From positions 620,001 through 684,000 of the forward strand of contig NZ_JAJTSZ010000001.1 in assembly GCF_021440195.1 (NCBI RefSeq): a stretch of 64,000 nt of DNA, written 5' to 3'. The notes beneath the pieces are model-generated. The model worked only from the letters and a program-made list of their open reading frames with translations, did not search any database and was not told the origin of the DNA. This DNA comes from Dyadobacter sp. CY356. Lineage in GTDB: Bacteria > Bacteroidota > Bacteroidia > Cytophagales > Spirosomataceae. Shown here piece by piece: positions 17,570 through 26,223 of this stretch (position 1 is the stretch's first letter; each line of letters opens with the position of its first letter). The translations under genes were made by a program, and so were the position numbers.

Positions 17570-17589
17570 ATATCGGAAAATCCCGATAT
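17570..17589. promoter_or_regulatory. Operator candidate for the arsR/old yellow enzyme operon
   Basis: ATATCGG-AAAATC-CCGATAT is a perfect 7-bp inverted repeat with a 6-base spacer, located 12 bases before the arsR start codon on the minus strand. ArsR repressors typically bind such 12-2-12 like or 7-6-7 palindromes over their own promoter. Position and symmetry make autoregulation likely. Confidence 0.6.
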
Positions 17590-17715
17590 CCCAATAAGTT
17601 AATCAATATTTATTAAAGTATTTCGATTTATAGATTGTTGATAAATCCAGTTCTTGTTTTCGAACGTTTTGAAATGAGTGCATTTCAATGCTAATCAGAT
17701 AAAAAAGGGTGCTTG

Positions 17716-17749
17716 AAAATTATTTTTAAAATTTTTTAAAAATAATTTT
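17716..17749. repeat. Perfect all-A/T inverted repeat in a 550-base gap
   Basis: AAAATTATTTTT and AAAAATAATTTT form a 12-bp perfect stem around a 10-base A/T loop. The gap between the arsR gene and the small exported protein at 18112 otherwise holds no recognisable gene. The element might be a protein-binding curved DNA, a weak terminator, or simply low-complexity sequence. Confidence 0.4.
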
Positions 17750-18035
17750 AATTTTTTTCATCCATAAATTCTTTTGACAATTGATTCCATAGAATATTCT
17801 GATTTACAGGTCAAAGGTGCAATGATCAGTGGTTATTGTAAGCAACGAAATTGAAGCTGTAACTATTAAAACAGAATGCAGAAGAAAATGCTACAAACAT
17901 TTCATCTAGACAAGCTCATTTCTGGTTAAAATTATTGGATAAGTGCAATTATTAATTTCTCTAATACTTTTCATTTTAACGATGATTTAATGTGTGTGAC
18001 AGAATTTAATTTTGTTATAATATGCTATGAACGTA

Positions 18036-18062
18036 TTGTTTCAGAATATTGTATTATATTTG
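18036..18062 (+). promoter_or_regulatory. Bacteroidota-type promoter of the 85-residue protein gene
   Basis: A perfect -7 element TATATTTG (consensus TAnnTTTG) lies at 18055-18062, and a TTG of the -33 type at 18036-18038, 16 bases upstream. Transcription would start around 18068, giving a leader of about 45 bases before the ATG at 18112. Confidence 0.6.
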
Positions 18063-18111
18063 TGCATGATTTAAGAGACACAAAAGAAAAACAACTTTAA
18101 ACAATACAACA

Positions 18112-18369
18112 ATGAAAAATACAAAAAATATCTTGGCTGCTGCAATGATTGCAATAACCATCACAACTTATGCTAATGCAACTTCAAATATCGTAGTTAA
18201 CGAAGATAAAGCAACTGTTACAGCAATTGGTAAAGCTTTACCAGAATCTGTTCCTACTTTGGAAACTCCTGCTCCACAAAAAGCAACAGTTACTAAAAAT
18301 GAGAACTACACTGCACCGCAAAAAGCAAATATTGTTGAGCTTAAATTGAAAAGCGATTCAAAAAAGTAA
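18112..18369 (+). CDS. Small exported protein, unknown function
   Basis: An 85-residue protein with a signal peptide (NILAAAMIAITITTYANAT, likely cut after A-N-A). The mature 60 residues are polar, contain two similar APQKA segments (PAPQKATVTKN and TAPQKANIVEL), and end in a basic tail. There is no cysteine. It has its own promoter and a terminator after it, so it is monocistronic and possibly strongly expressed. Family unknown. It shares overall layout with the 131-residue exported protein at 60624-61019, without clear sequence similarity. Confidence 0.65.
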   Translation: MKNTKNILAAAMIAITITTYANATSNIVVNEDKATVTAIGKALPESVPTLETPAPQKATVTKNENYTAPQKANIVELKLKSDSKK

Positions 18370-18415
18370 TTGTGAGTACGGCCTTCGGAGGGAAGGCTGA
18401 TAATTTTAGTTGGGA

Positions 18416-18449
18416 GAAAAAGGAGGATATGTAAGTCTTCCTTTTTTTT
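18416..18449 (+). terminator. Rho-independent terminator
   Basis: GAAAAAGGA pairs with TTCCTTTTT around a 13-base loop and is followed by further T residues up to 18449. It terminates the 85-residue protein gene. Confidence 0.7.
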
Positions 18450-18622
18450 GGTTTAAAGGGTACTTCGGCAGTCGGATTTCGGCTTTCAGATGATTAATGG
18501 TAGCGTTTTTGAGGTAGGCTACCCAGATTTACAACGAAATGGATTTTTAAATTTTCAGTTTCAAAACGGTATAACACGTTATTGTTAATGCTTTTATAAG
18601 CTGACCGACAAAAGACTGAATT

Positions 18623-19252
18623 ATGATCCGATATTTTCTTCCATTCTCCTTTTTGTTTTTTTCTGCATTCATTATTGCTCCCGAAGCAAAACAGAAAAAT
18701 CTTTTCAATGGTAAAAATTTTGACGGATGGGAAGGCGATACGGTTAAAACCTGGCGTATAGAAAACGGGACGATCGTTGGCGGATCTTTAACAGAAACGG
18801 TTCCCCACAACTTTTTTCTTTGTACAAAAAAGACTTACGCCGATTTTGATCTCAAAGTAAAATTTAAACTTTCAGGTTCCGAAGGGTTCATTAATACGGG
18901 TGTGCAGTTCAGAAGCAAACGTGCTGAAAAGCCGGATTATGAAATGGTTGGATATCAGGCCGATCTGGGTGAAGGATACTGGGCGAGTTTATATGATGAA
19001 TCGCGCAGGAATAAAACGCTGATCGCTCCGGATTCCGTGCTGATAAAAAAAATACTGAAACGTGGCGAGTGGAACGAGTATGAAGTGAAATGTGAAAACC
19101 GCCGCATCCGGATTTTGTTAAACGGCACGCAAACCGTAGATTATACCGAAACAGATCAATCCATTCCACAAAGCGGACTTATTGGTTTGCAAATCCATGG
19201 CGGCGGAAAAGCGCAGGTTGCCTATAAAGATCTGTTTATTCAGGAATTATAA
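18623..19252 (+). CDS. Exported DUF1080 (3-keto-disaccharide hydrolase-like) protein
   Basis: A 209-residue protein with a signal peptide and one DUF1080/3-keto-disaccharide hydrolase domain (PF06439), a concanavalin-type beta-sandwich. The start of the domain is typical: NLFNGKNFDGWEGD, then WRIENGTIVGG; later motifs are NTGVQFRSKR, YEMVGYQADLG and GLIGLQIHGGG. Family members occur widely in Bacteroidota and Planctomycetes near sugar dehydrogenases; at least some hydrolyse 3-keto glycosides. No sugar oxidoreductase is adjacent here, so its substrate is uncertain. It converges on the lipoprotein gene, with 7 bases between the stops. Confidence 0.9.
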   Translation: MIRYFLPFSFLFFSAFIIAPEAKQKNLFNGKNFDGWEGDTVKTWRIENGTIVGGSLTETVPHNFFLCTKKTYADFDLKVKFKLSGSEGFINTGVQFRSKRAEKPDYEMVGYQADLGEGYWASLYDESRRNKTLIAPDSVLIKKILKRGEWNEYEVKCENRRIRILLNGTQTVDYTETDQSIPQSGLIGLQIHGGGKAQVAYKDLFIQEL

Positions 19253-19259
19253 TTCACTG

Positions 19260-19736
19260 TTATTTCGCTTTTCCAAATTTTAATTCAACCCTTGTCATCT
19301 GCGGATAGTTGTAAGCCGTACTCTGCGTTTTCATACTAAAAGAATCTTTAAAAACGTCCTTTGGATCAATTGTCCATTCTCCGCCTTTTGCCGCGTTAGT
19401 ATCGGCAGAAAATACGGTGATATTTGTATCATTCGTTTTCCACTTCAAAGTCATCGGTTTTGTTTCTCCTTTGAAATAACCTGTAAAAGTACCGTCTTTA
19501 GTAAACTTCACATTTTCCATATACCGCTCAAAACTCGGTCCGCCAAATTGCTGAACAAGTTTCCCATCTTTAAAAACGGGCGCATCATTTGCATCGATTT
19601 CTTTGATAATCCACTTTTCACCACCAACCAATATTTCGGAAGCTTCTTTTGAGTCACCAGCTGCATTGTTACAGCCAATGTTTATGACAAAAAGGGAGAA
19701 AAAAGAAAGGGCCGCAAATATTTTCCTGGTAAGCAT
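19260..19736 (-). CDS. Small lipoprotein, unknown function
   Basis: Start set at the ATG at 19736, because a lipoprotein signal follows immediately (SFFSLFVINIGC, lipobox I-N-I-G-C); the frame extends 90 bases further upstream but without signal-like sequence. The mature part of about 135 residues reads as alternating strands with K-W and T-x-K-D-G-T-F-x-G-Y-F motifs, like the small lipocalin/DUF4923-type beta-barrel lipoproteins of Bacteroidota. No enzymatic motif. It is convergent with the DUF1080 gene and divergent from the SusC locus. Confidence 0.65.
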   Translation of the reverse strand: MLTRKIFAALSFFSLFVINIGCNNAAGDSKEASEILVGGEKWIIKEIDANDAPVFKDGKLVQQFGGPSFERYMENVKFTKDGTFTGYFKGETKPMTLKWKTNDTNITVFSADTNAAKGGEWTIDPKDVFKDSFSMKTQSTAYNYPQMTRVELKFGKAK

Positions 19737-19940
19737 ATAAAAATTGGTTTTGGATAATCGGTTGCACATAGATAAAATAAAAATTCCGAAATACTTGGTA
19801 TAGCGAGGCTTATTTAATCCAAACAACGATTTTTCTATAAGCCGGATCTTTTTTTTCTGGTATTGAGGATACTATTTCAAGCCGTTTTGCTGATATTTTT
19901 AGCTAACAATTTCTTAATATTTCCTGCTCTTTTTTAACAT

Positions 19941-19968
19941 TTGGCACATGTTCAAACATGTACATTTG
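19941..19968 (+). promoter_or_regulatory. Promoter of the susC locus with a palindrome in the spacer
   Basis: TTG at 19941-19943 and TACATTTG (perfect TAnnTTTG) at 19961-19968 are separated by 17 bases. The spacer contains the inverted repeat ACATGTT-CA-AACATGT (19946-19961), which overlaps the first base of the -7 element. The leader to the susC ATG would be about 200 bases and includes a short GC-rich hairpin near 20070. The palindrome could be a repressor or activator site. Confidence 0.6.
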
Positions 19969-20176
19969 CACCGTGTTAAACATGGTTACAAATTGATTAT
20001 TCCTCAAATTAATCTGGCAGTGAAAAAGTAAAATCCTCCTTTCGTTAGCAAGACACCATTCAATAAAGCCATGTCCGGTAAACCCGGGCACTACTCACCT
20101 AAATCTGAAATAATAATTTTTGTCCCGCAAAATGTGGGCCGGAAAAGTATTGCCTAACATTTTATTAAAACGTTTT

Positions 20177-23100
20177 ATGAAAAAAACCTTACACAAATTT
20201 ACATCTCAGCTCAAATGGTGGATCGGTGCTTTGGCGCTTTTATCTTCATTTTCAGCATTTGCCCAGTCGTCTCAGATAAAAGGCAGTGTTCAGGATGAAA
20301 AAGGACAACCGCTTATCGGTGTTTCCATTATCCTGAAAGAATCAGCCAACGCAGAAACGCGTGGTACTACTTCCGACATCGACGGAAATTTTATTTTTAA
20401 CAATCTTCACGAAGGAACTACTTACGATCTGACATTTAGTTATATCGGTTATGAAAAACAAGTTGTAAATGGCTTTCAGATACGTCCGGCCGCTGACAAC
20501 AAACTGGATGTAAAACTTGCGCCATCTTCTGCAAATCTGGAAGAGGTTGTGGTAACAGCTTTGGGTGTCAAAAAAGAAGTGAAACGTATAGGTTATGCGG
20601 TGCAGGAAGTGAAAGGGGAAGATCTGGTAAAAGCCAGAGATTCAAACCCGATCACAGGTCTGACGGGTAAAGTAGCGGGGCTTTCTGTTGCCATGAACCC
20701 GGAATTACTTGGTTCACCATCTTTATTATTAAGAGGAAATCAGATTTCTCTTTATGTGGTTGATGGTGTGCCGATCAGCTCGGATACATGGAATATCAGT
20801 CCTGATGATATTGAAACTTACACAGTTTTGAAAGGACCTGCCGCTGCTGCGTTATATGGTAGCCGCGCGCAGTACGGTGCGATTTTAATCACCACAAAAA
20901 AGGCTGGAAAAAAGAGAGGATTTACAGTTGAATTTAATTCAACCAATTCAGTTGATAAAGGTTTTATTGCCGTTCCGCATACGCAGCACGAATATGGTGG
21001 TGGTATGTATGGGCAATATGCTTTTGCTGATGGTTTTGGAGGTGGTTTGCAAGATGCTCAGTATCAGCTTTGGGGGCCGAAGTTCAGAGGGCAGTTGATA
21101 CCGCAGTATGACGGAGCTTACACGCCTGACCAGACTTACACAACCACTTTTGGAGATTTGACTTACAAAGGCCATATCAAACCGGAGCCTTATGTAAACC
21201 GTGGATATGTGGATGGAAAAAGTAATCTTGACCGTTTCCTGCGCGCCGGATTTCAAACAACGAACAATATCAACTTATCTGCTTCGGGAGACAAATACGC
21301 ACTGCGTTTTTCTTTGTCACATTCCAATCAGAAAGGAATTGTACCTAATACCGGCGTTCGTGTATTGAATTTTAATACAACGGCTTCTTATCAGTTAAGC
21401 AAACGATTGACGTTTAATGCGAATGTCAATTTTAACAAAACATATTCTGACAATGTACCGGATGTGACATATGGGCCAAACAGTTTGATCTACAACTTAT
21501 CGGTTTGGACAGGTGATGAATGGAACGTGGATGCGCCGGATATCCGTGGAAAATGGCAGCCAGGCCAGAAAAACGTAAAGATCGTTTTCCCGGAACACGT
21601 ACATTATAACAACCCGTGGATGATGGTGGAAGACTGGAAACGTGGTCATGACAAAACGGATATTAACGGATATATGTCGCTGAACTATAAGCTCGACGAA
21701 CATTTGAACGTTACCGGCCGTTCACAGATCACGACTTATTCTTTGTTCCGTTCTGAAAAAATGCCATGGGGAGCTTTCACATATTCCCGCACTTTGGGAC
21801 AAGGTGATTACCGTGAAGACAGACGTAATATGTTTGAAAATAATACCGATGTTCAGGTCAATTACAATTATAACATCGGCCATCTGATCAATCTTTCAGG
21901 TTTGGTAGGAGGTAGTCTTCGTAACTTTAATTACAACTCCAACTTTACGTCGACGGATTATCTGGTTATTCCAAATGTCTACAACTTCAACAATAGTCTG
22001 AACCAGTTGATGACGAACAATTTCAATTCAAAAATGCGTGTAATCAGTTCTTACGCTTCTTTGGATGCATCGATTGGAAAATATGCAACGATTTCAGCCA
22101 CTGGCCGGGTAGACAAGTCGTCTGCTTTGCCAAATGGCAGCAATGTATATTTCTATCCAAGCGTTTCGGGAGCTTCTGTGATCTCGGATTATGTGAAAAT
22201 TCCTGAAATTATTTCCTTTCTGAAAGTGCGGGGATCGTTTGCAACCGTTCATGGAGATGCAACCGCGACACAGATTGGTGCCACACCTTTTAATGTATAT
22301 ACAACATTGAACGGATCAACAGCCGGAACTTTGACCACTGCATTTTCTCAATATGGTAATAATTATTTGAGCCCATACGGAGGTCCTGATTATTCTTTGC
22401 AGGCTGTTTATTCAACCAGCAAACCTTATAATAACGTAACGGCAGCCAATTCTTCGGGAAGTATTTATGACCCGAACATCAAAACTTTCAACAGAAAAAC
22501 TTTTGAAGAAGGTATTGATATGCGTTTCCTTGCCAACCGTTTGGGATTGAGCGCAACGGTTTTCCAATATATCGACGGACCGAGAATTCTGGCCAACGCC
22601 ATTTCTCCTTCCACAGGTTATGCTTCCTATTATATCAATGCGCTGAAAACGAAGAAAAATGGTGTTGAAATTTCGTTAAGCGGTACACCGATCAAAAATG
22701 AAGATTTCTCCTGGGATGTGATGGCCAACTGGTCTACGTTCAAAGAAGTTTACAGCGAACTGCCTCCCGGACAAAGCAACTACAATACTTTCTTCAAAAA
22801 AGGCGACCGCACGGATAAGCTTTATTCAACTGGTTTCGTAAAAGCGCCGGACGGACAAATCGTTTATGATGCTGGTGGAAAACCATTGAAAAACCCTATC
22901 AACCAGTTCCTGGGTTACATGAACGCAGATTATACCTGGTCCATTAACAACCGGTTTAAATATAAAAACATGACCATGAGTTTCCAGTTTGACGGAAGCG
23001 TTGGTGGGATTATTTCAAACCGTCTGTATTCTCTGACGATGCAGGGTGGTGCCAACATCGCAACAGTTGAAGGTGCTATTGGAAAATCAAGATTGGATGA

Positions 23101-23548
23101 TGATACCAACGCAGGAAAAAGTAATTACAAAGGAACATACGTTGGCGACGGCGTGCAGGTATCCAACGAAGTGGCTATCAAATACGATAACCTTGGAAAT
23201 ATTACCAACTATGCAGATCTGAAATTTGCCAAAAACACGGCGACCAGTACGGTACAAACCTGGGCAACGCAATATTATGGACAAATTCAGGAAGGCATGC
23301 TGACGAGCAAAACGTATGCAAAACTTCGTGAAGTAGTAATTGGCTATAACCTGCCAAAAAGCTGGCTGCAAGGCACTTTTATTGATAAAGTTTCTGTGTC
23401 TGTATTGGGGCGTAATCTATTGTATTTCTATAAAGACAATAAATACAAAGGTATTGATGTAGAGCAGTTTAACGGGGCAACAGCTGCTTCTGGTCTGCAA
23501 ACACCAACGACACGCCGCTACGGAGTGAACTTAAACATTGTGTTCTAA
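20177..23548 (+). CDS. SusC/RagA-family TonB-dependent transporter
   Basis: Start chosen at the ATG at 20177, directly before a signal peptide (GALALLSSFSAFAQS); the frame continues upstream to 20120 without signal character. The mature protein has a carboxypeptidase-regulatory-like domain beginning IKGSVQDEKGQPLIGVSI, the SusC-specific stretch L-E-E-V-V-V-T-A-L-G, a plug with the conserved Y-V-V-D-G-V-P and G-P-A-A-A-A-L-Y-G-S-R motifs, and a barrel ending in an aromatic-type terminus (LNIVF). It imports a ligand captured by the SusD-type lipoprotein encoded 13 bases downstream. The two GDPD genes that follow suggest glycerophosphodiester-containing substrates. Confidence 0.95.
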   Translation: MKKTLHKFTSQLKWWIGALALLSSFSAFAQSSQIKGSVQDEKGQPLIGVSIILKESANAETRGTTSDIDGNFIFNNLHEGTTYDLTFSYIGYEKQVVNGFQIRPAADNKLDVKLAPSSANLEEVVVTALGVKKEVKRIGYAVQEVKGEDLVKARDSNPITGLTGKVAGLSVAMNPELLGSPSLLLRGNQISLYVVDGVPISSDTWNISPDDIETYTVLKGPAAAALYGSRAQYGAILITTKKAGKKRGFTVEFNSTNSVDKGFIAVPHTQHEYGGGMYGQYAFADGFGGGLQDAQYQLWGPKFRGQLIPQYDGAYTPDQTYTTTFGDLTYKGHIKPEPYVNRGYVDGKSNLDRFLRAGFQTTNNINLSASGDKYALRFSLSHSNQKGIVPNTGVRVLNFNTTASYQLSKRLTFNANVNFNKTYSDNVPDVTYGPNSLIYNLSVWTGDEWNVDAPDIRGKWQPGQKNVKIVFPEHVHYNNPWMMVEDWKRGHDKTDINGYMSLNYKLDEHLNVTGRSQITTYSLFRSEKMPWGAFTYSRTLGQGDYREDRRNMFENNTDVQVNYNYNIGHLINLSGLVGGSLRNFNYNSNFTSTDYLVIPNVYNFNNSLNQLMTNNFNSKMRVISSYASLDASIGKYATISATGRVDKSSALPNGSNVYFYPSVSGASVISDYVKIPEIISFLKVRGSFATVHGDATATQIGATPFNVYTTLNGSTAGTLTTAFSQYGNNYLSPYGGPDYSLQAVYSTSKPYNNVTAANSSGSIYDPNIKTFNRKTFEEGIDMRFLANRLGLSATVFQYIDGPRILANAISPSTGYASYYINALKTKKNGVEISLSGTPIKNEDFSWDVMANWSTFKEVYSELPPGQSNYNTFFKKGDRTDKLYSTGFVKAPDGQIVYDAGGKPLKNPINQFLGYMNADYTWSINNRFKYKNMTMSFQFDGSVGGIISNRLYSLTMQGGANIATVEGAIGKSRLDDDTNAGKSNYKGTYVGDGVQVSNEVAIKYDNLGNITNYADLKFAKNTATSTVQTWATQYYGQIQEGMLTSKTYAKLREVVIGYNLPKSWLQGTFIDKVSVSVLGRNLLYFYKDNKYKGIDVEQFNGATAASGLQTPTTRRYGVNLNIVF

Positions 23549-23561
23549 AAAAGATTCGAAA

Positions 23562-25139
23562 ATGAAAAGATATATAAAGCAAATAGTAACGCTGGCTTTG
23601 CTGGTGTCGCTGGGAACGGGTTGTCAGGAAAGTTTTGATGATCTGTACGTTAATCCAAACAAACCTACGGATGTGCCGGCGTCGCTGTTGTTCAACCAGG
23701 TTTTGAACACCATGCTGGAATCGCCGGGCGGACAGCTTGACCGAACCAATCAGTATCAGCTGCAAAACAATTCCTACTTCGGCAATAACCAGTATAATTT
23801 TGGAGCAGGAAGCCAGTTATATGGTACGCTGACTAATGTTGTGAATATGGAGAAACAGGCTACAACTTCCGGAGCTGCCGATCTGAATCCATACCATGCC
23901 CTGGGCAAGTTTTTCAGAGCTTATTATTTTACCAAAATGAGCCTTGAAACAGGAGATATTCCCATGTCGGAAGCTTTGCAGGGCGCAACGGCTCTGACGC
24001 CAAAATATGATGCTCAGAAAACTGTCTTCCAAAACAGTCTGACAATGCTGGAAGAAGCAAATGCTGATCTTACCCAGCTTATTGCAAAAAATGATGTGAC
24101 TTTAACGGGAGATATGTATTTCTCAAACAGTCTGGCGGCGTGGCAAAAAGTGGTTAATACTTTCCGTCTGCGTCTGCTGATTCATTTGAGCAAAAAGGCA
24201 ACAACGGATGCGGATATGAACATTCCACAGCAATTTGCCATGATCATCAACGATCCGGTTAAGTATCCGATCATGACAAGCAGCGCAAATGAGTTGAAAT
24301 ATACCTGGCTGAATCCAACCAACCGTTATCCTTTGAACAAAGAAACTTTTGCAAACGGAGCATTGAACAACAGCACTTCAACCTATGTAAGTTTATTAAC
24401 TGACCGCAAAGACCCACGCGTTTTTGTGACCACGGATCCCGCTCCCGGTCTGGTTACGGCTGGCGGTAGTCCAACCGACTTTTCATCTTTCAAAGGTGGT
24501 GATATCGGATTGGATATGGGCGCTTTGGCAAGTCAGAACGGTGGTGGAGTTTTGAGTTATATCAACCGGTACCGTTATTATTCGGGTTATACTGGCGAAA
24601 CAACAGCGATAATTGGTTTCACAGAAATGTGTTTCAATATTGCAGAAGCAATTAACCGCGGCTGGATCACAAAAGGTCCTCTGGGAGATGCAGAGGCATA
24701 TTATAATGCGGGTATCAAAGCGTCGATGAGTTTTTATTCTATTCCGGCAAAAGGTACGATGACGGTTTATTCTCTTCCGTTGGGTGTTCCGGTTGCTGGT
24801 CCCTACGTATCATCGACTGTTAATGTTGATTACGATGCGTATTATGCGCAGCCAACAGTTAAATATGCAGGGAATAATGAAGCGGGTCTGAAACAGATTT
24901 TGGAACAAAAATACATTGCCTTTTATCTGAACAGCGGTTTGGAAGCGTATTTCAACTGGCGCAGAACGGGTGTTCCGGTTTTCAAAACAGGTGTGGGAAC
25001 AGGTAATAATGGAAAAATCGCTTTGCGTTATAAATACCAGGCTGCCGAGCAATCTGCCAATACGGACAATTATAATGCGGCCATTGCCCAGTATAATAAT
25101 GTGGATGACGTAAATGGCGTCATGTGGTTACTGAAATAG
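23562..25139 (+). CDS. SusD/RagB-type nutrient-binding lipoprotein
   Basis: I use the ATG at 23562, which precedes the lipoprotein signal LALLVSLGTGC. The 525-residue protein starts its mature part with the pattern FDDLYVNPNKPTDVP, characteristic of SusD-like_2/SusD-like family members (PF12771), which have a TPR-like helical core. The C-terminus has FNWRRTGVP and the sequence IALRYKYQAAEQ, also usual. It is surface-exposed and hands ligand to the SusC transporter encoded upstream. The non-sugar variant of SusD is common for peptide, glycerol-phosphate or other ligands, in keeping with the downstream GDPD genes. Confidence 0.93.
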   Translation: MKRYIKQIVTLALLVSLGTGCQESFDDLYVNPNKPTDVPASLLFNQVLNTMLESPGGQLDRTNQYQLQNNSYFGNNQYNFGAGSQLYGTLTNVVNMEKQATTSGAADLNPYHALGKFFRAYYFTKMSLETGDIPMSEALQGATALTPKYDAQKTVFQNSLTMLEEANADLTQLIAKNDVTLTGDMYFSNSLAAWQKVVNTFRLRLLIHLSKKATTDADMNIPQQFAMIINDPVKYPIMTSSANELKYTWLNPTNRYPLNKETFANGALNNSTSTYVSLLTDRKDPRVFVTTDPAPGLVTAGGSPTDFSSFKGGDIGLDMGALASQNGGGVLSYINRYRYYSGYTGETTAIIGFTEMCFNIAEAINRGWITKGPLGDAEAYYNAGIKASMSFYSIPAKGTMTVYSLPLGVPVAGPYVSSTVNVDYDAYYAQPTVKYAGNNEAGLKQILEQKYIAFYLNSGLEAYFNWRRTGVPVFKTGVGTGNNGKIALRYKYQAAEQSANTDNYNAAIAQYNNVDDVNGVMWLLK

Positions 25140-25146
25140 ATTTTTT

Positions 25147-25186
25147 CCGCAGATCTTGTTATTTGGCAAGATCTGCGGATTTTTAA
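25147..25186 (+). terminator. Strong hairpin terminator, 6 bases before the next start codon
   Basis: CCGCAGATCTTG and CAAGATCTGCGG form a perfect 12-bp stem with an 8-base loop, followed by ATTTTTAA. It is a good rho-independent terminator for susCD. The GDPD start codon lies only 6 bases after the T-run, so the downstream genes depend on read-through or on a promoter located in or before the hairpin. Confidence 0.85.
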
Positions 25187-25192
25187 TACAAT

Positions 25193-26032
25193 ATGCATAT
25201 GAAAAACAGAAATTTGTTCCTGGCCGTTTTAACTGTATTTATTTTATCAAAAACAGTGTGGGCTCATCATTTTCCGGCAGATTCCCTGCATCATGGCGTA
25301 ACGGCCCACCGGGGAAATTCTATCAAATATCCGGAAAATACATTGCAGGCTTTTCAAAGCGGCGTCGATCTTGGCGCAGACTGGGTTGAGCTGGATATTT
25401 ACAAATCAAAAGACGGGAAAATTGTTGTACTTCATGATCCGACTACGAAAAGGGTAGGAGATATCGACCTGGCAATTGCCAATTCAACCTACGAAGAATT
25501 AAAGAAAGTCGACATCGCTACTGACTTCCGTGCCAGAAATGGAAAAACATTAGCTGAATGTCCGCCACAGCATATGCCGCTTCTGGAAGATGCTGTAAAA
25601 TTGATTATGAAACAAAAACAGACACACTTGTCTATTCAGCCCAAAGCAGATTGTGTGGCAGAAGCAATCGAAATTTTAAGAAAATTAAAAGCTGAAAATA
25701 TGGTGGGATTTAATGATGGAAGTTTGAAATATATGTCTGATGTCAAAAGAATCGCACCGAAAATCCCGGTTTTCTGGGACCGGCTTCCTACTACCAATGT
25801 GGATGAAGATATTAAAATTGCCAAAGAAAAAGGATTTGAAACCCTGGTAATCCATTACAAAGGAATTACAGAAGAAACCGTTCAAAAAGTGAAATCCGCA
25901 GGACTTCATATTGGATCCTGGACGGTTAATGATCGTAAAACTATGGAGAAACTCTTAAAAGTTGGCGTCGAGCGCATTTATACGGACGATCCGGCTTTGT
26001 TAATTTCAATCAAAAATAATTCAGAGAGATAG
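25193..26032 (+). CDS. Exported glycerophosphodiester phosphodiesterase
   Basis: The 279-residue protein has a signal peptide (LFLAVLTVFILSKTVWAH) and one GDPD domain. The diagnostic residues are present: H-R in TAHRGNSIKYPENT, E-x-D in WVELDIYKSKDG, a following H in VVLHDPTT, and the C-terminal stretch GSWTVNDRK and TDDPALL. The enzyme hydrolyses glycerophosphodiesters to sn-glycerol 3-phosphate and an alcohol in a metal-dependent reaction. It lies in the periplasm, between susD and a second GDPD gene. An ATG two codons downstream is an equally acceptable start. Confidence 0.92.
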   Translation: MHMKNRNLFLAVLTVFILSKTVWAHHFPADSLHHGVTAHRGNSIKYPENTLQAFQSGVDLGADWVELDIYKSKDGKIVVLHDPTTKRVGDIDLAIANSTYEELKKVDIATDFRARNGKTLAECPPQHMPLLEDAVKLIMKQKQTHLSIQPKADCVAEAIEILRKLKAENMVGFNDGSLKYMSDVKRIAPKIPVFWDRLPTTNVDEDIKIAKEKGFETLVIHYKGITEETVQKVKSAGLHIGSWTVNDRKTMEKLLKVGVERIYTDDPALLISIKNNSER

Positions 26033-26176
26033 GTACAGAGCACCAAAACACTTGCGGTCCACCACGAAGTTCATAGCTAGATGATTTTTGTTATGTTAAA
26101 AGGTGCGGAGCACCAAAATACTTGTAGAAGACGGTGATTTCTTATATCTCAAAGGTGCGGAGCACCGCAATATTTC
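26031..26176. repeat. Three copies of a GGTGC-nnn-GCACC palindrome between the two GDPD genes
   Basis: Copies start at about 26031 (degenerate, AGGTACAGAGCACC), 26101 and 26153 (both AGGTGCGGAGCACC). Each is followed by an A-rich tail of the type (A/G)nAATA(C/T)TT. The palindromic core is GGTGC-GGA-GCACC, and all three point the same way. The same family occurs in five copies around 37409-37690. The copy unit looks like a REP element, and this cluster fills most of the 190-base gap. Confidence 0.8.
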
Positions 26177-26223
26177 GGCTAACCCACCAATTTTACCAAT
26201 AATATTATTAAAATCAATCCAAA

